Below, in pieces: positions 5,447-6,516 of a DNA stretch of 6,516 bases. How positions within the stretch are numbered: position 1 is the stretch's first letter; each line of letters starts with the position of its first letter. The notes beneath the pieces are model-generated. The model did no database searches, had not been told where the DNA came from, and worked only from the letters and a program-made list of their open reading frames with translations. A program made the translations under genes and the position numbers. Where the stretch lies: the NCBI GenBank assembly GCA_947178655.1, contig CAMWZB010000057.1, positions 1-6,516 on the forward strand, written 5' to 3'. The stretch comes from an uncultured Porphyromonadaceae bacterium. Lineage in GTDB: Bacteria; Bacteroidota; Bacteroidia; Bacteroidales; Muribaculaceae.

Positions 5447-6516
5447 CAGAAATTATAGACTATCGATACTGCCACATTGTCAATCCCGAACCACGTACGG
5501 CTACGCGTATCGGCAAGCTGTCCGTTCGGACAGTTCTCGAAGCGGTCATACTTAAGCGCATAGCAGCCCGCCCCTATCTGCGCCTCGGCCGACCAGCGGC
5601 CATTGCGCGACAGCGGAAGACGCCAACCAAGACCGAGGCCGCCGCCAAGTGCGGGATGAGTCCCGTCAGCATCCTGTATGCGGTAGCGCCATCCGCTCAG
5701 AGCGAAATTGTATGACGACATCGCCACATGCCCTTCTGCGAAAAAACCGCGGTGACCGTCCGAAAACCAATACCGCACTTCAGGCCTGAATATGAACGTA
5801 CGGAACTTACGGGTCGACGTGCAGTAGTTCCACGCCGAATAGTACACCGACACCGCCCCCGACCACCGGCAGGCGAAATCATATTCAACAGCCGCATTGA
5901 CGATGAACATCCCCAGTGCAGGCATATTAGTCGACACATGCCAGCCGCGCACGCACTCCGGCGCAGCAGCACTTTCTTCAGATTCAGCAACCGCAGGCGC
6001 AGGCTCGGGCGCAGACTGTTCCGGCACACACTCGTCCGTTACCGAACGCTCTTCAGAAGGCTCGATGACGGCAACTTCTTCCGGTACAGACACCGGAAGC
6101 TCGCGACGCACAGTCACCAGCACCGACACCGACCGCCGCAGCTTCGGGAAAATATCACGGGCAAGTATACGCCACACACGACCGCCCTCAAGACTCTTCA
6201 GTCGCGACATCCTGCGCCACACATCAGCCTGAGAATCATCAGAACCCTCCCCGCAGATTTCAAGTATTCGGCCCGACTCTGACAGACCGCTCGCCGATAT
6301 CGCTCGGCGGAAATCGTCCCACGCTATCGCAGACTGACGGCGGTCCACCAGCACCGGATCGACACCGCACTCCTCCACAAGCCAGCGCGAAAGAGCATCC
6401 GTACGGCGCTGTGCAAGCGCCAGATTCGAACTCACACGGCCGTCAGGCGAAGCATAACCCTCTACCTGTCTCTGATACCCATCTGACGCTGCCGACGACT
6501 TAATAGGTGTAGATCT
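5446..6516 (-). CDS. OmpA-like/DUF3575-type outer-membrane protein, C-terminal part (5' end outside window)
   Basis: The frame is open to the right edge, so the start lies beyond position 6516; the GTG at 6435 is internal. Of 356 visible residues, the first about 45 carry an OmpA-like signature, VEGYASPDG (visible residues 18-26) followed by NLALAQRR and a basic/Leu-rich helix, as found in the periplasmic parts of Bacteroidales proteins of this type. WRILARDIFPKLRRSVSV (about 115-132) is another conserved stretch. A Pro/Glu/Ala/Ser-rich linker (about 140-187) leads to a C-terminal region of alternating aromatic beta-strands (about 192-356) that matches the DUF3575 pattern: an early VNAAVEYDF strand, RPEVRYWFSD, GFFAEGH, GGGLGLGWRLPL and a final aromatic residue (VYNF), as expected of an outer-membrane barrel. 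Such proteins commonly lie beside FimB/Mfa2-like and fimbrillin genes and are thought to support fimbrial assembly or anchoring. The next gene overlaps it by one base. The exact function is unknown. Confidence 0.87.
   Translation of the reverse strand, partial: RSTPIKSSAASDGYQRQVEGYASPDGRVSSNLALAQRRTDALSRWLVEECGVDPVLVDRRQSAIAWDDFRRAISASGLSESGRILEICGEGSDDSQADVWRRMSRLKSLEGGRVWRILARDIFPKLRRSVSVLVTVRRELPVSVPEEVAVIEPSEERSVTDECVPEQSAPEPAPAVAESEESAAAPECVRGWHVSTNMPALGMFIVNAAVEYDFACRWSGAVSVYYSAWNYCTSTRKFRTFIFRPEVRYWFSDGHRGFFAEGHVAMSSYNFALSGWRYRIQDADGTHPALGGGLGLGWRLPLSRNGRWSAEAQIGAGCYALKYDRFENCPNGQLADTRSRTWFGIDNVAVSIVYNF

Noticed and set aside
4721..5458. Open frame of 245 codons on the + strand
   Set aside because: It is antisense to the 353-residue lipoprotein, which has a clear lipobox and family motifs; the + strand product is Arg/His-rich low-information sequence.
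5728..6282. Open frame of 184 codons on the + strand
   Set aside because: It is a shadow of the DUF3575-type gene and is extremely Arg-rich, typical of the antisense of GC-rich coding DNA.

Overview
The window looks like chromosomal DNA from a Bacteroidales bacterium. The clues are three consecutive genes of a type characteristic of Bacteroidota surface/fimbrial loci (an OmpA-like/DUF3575-type protein followed by two fimbrillin-like lipoproteins), lipobox signal peptides, weak or absent Shine-Dalgarno sequences with an A/T-rich region before one start, and a GC-rich coding composition. A GC-rich gut lineage such as Muribaculaceae or Rikenellaceae would fit, but the family cannot be fixed from this sequence alone.

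The left part (positions 2-1718, + strand) is a two-gene polyamine operon. The 3' three-quarters or so of agmatine deiminase (aguA) is followed 10 bases later by a complete N-carbamoylputrescine amidase (aguB). Together they convert agmatine, the product of arginine decarboxylase, to N-carbamoylputrescine and then to putrescine, CO2 and ammonia. The key catalytic residues are present in both. A GC-rich hairpin followed by a T run, at about 1750-1784, ends the operon.

The right part (positions 1805-6516, - strand) is the 3' end of a convergent operon. In transcription order it holds: (1) the C-terminal part of an OmpA-like/DUF3575-type outer-membrane protein running in from beyond the right edge; (2) a 353-residue lipoprotein overlapping it by one base (TGATG); and (3) after a 72-base A/T-rich spacer, an 835-residue lipoprotein with an N-terminal fimbrillin-like domain and two large GLUG-type repeat units. 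The two lipoproteins share a set of ordered motifs and appear to be paralogues. The shorter looks like an anchor or accessory subunit, and the longer like a fimbrial tip or surface adhesin that acquired a repetitive probable beta-solenoid. No major shaft pilin is visible; if one belongs to this locus it must lie upstream, beyond position 6516.

The two operons have no evident functional link and simply converge. I see no RNA genes, CRISPR arrays, insertion sequences or phage genes. The surface-protein operon is the part worth attention. Its families are recognisable, but the adhesin architecture and the paralogy of the two lipoproteins deserve a second look.
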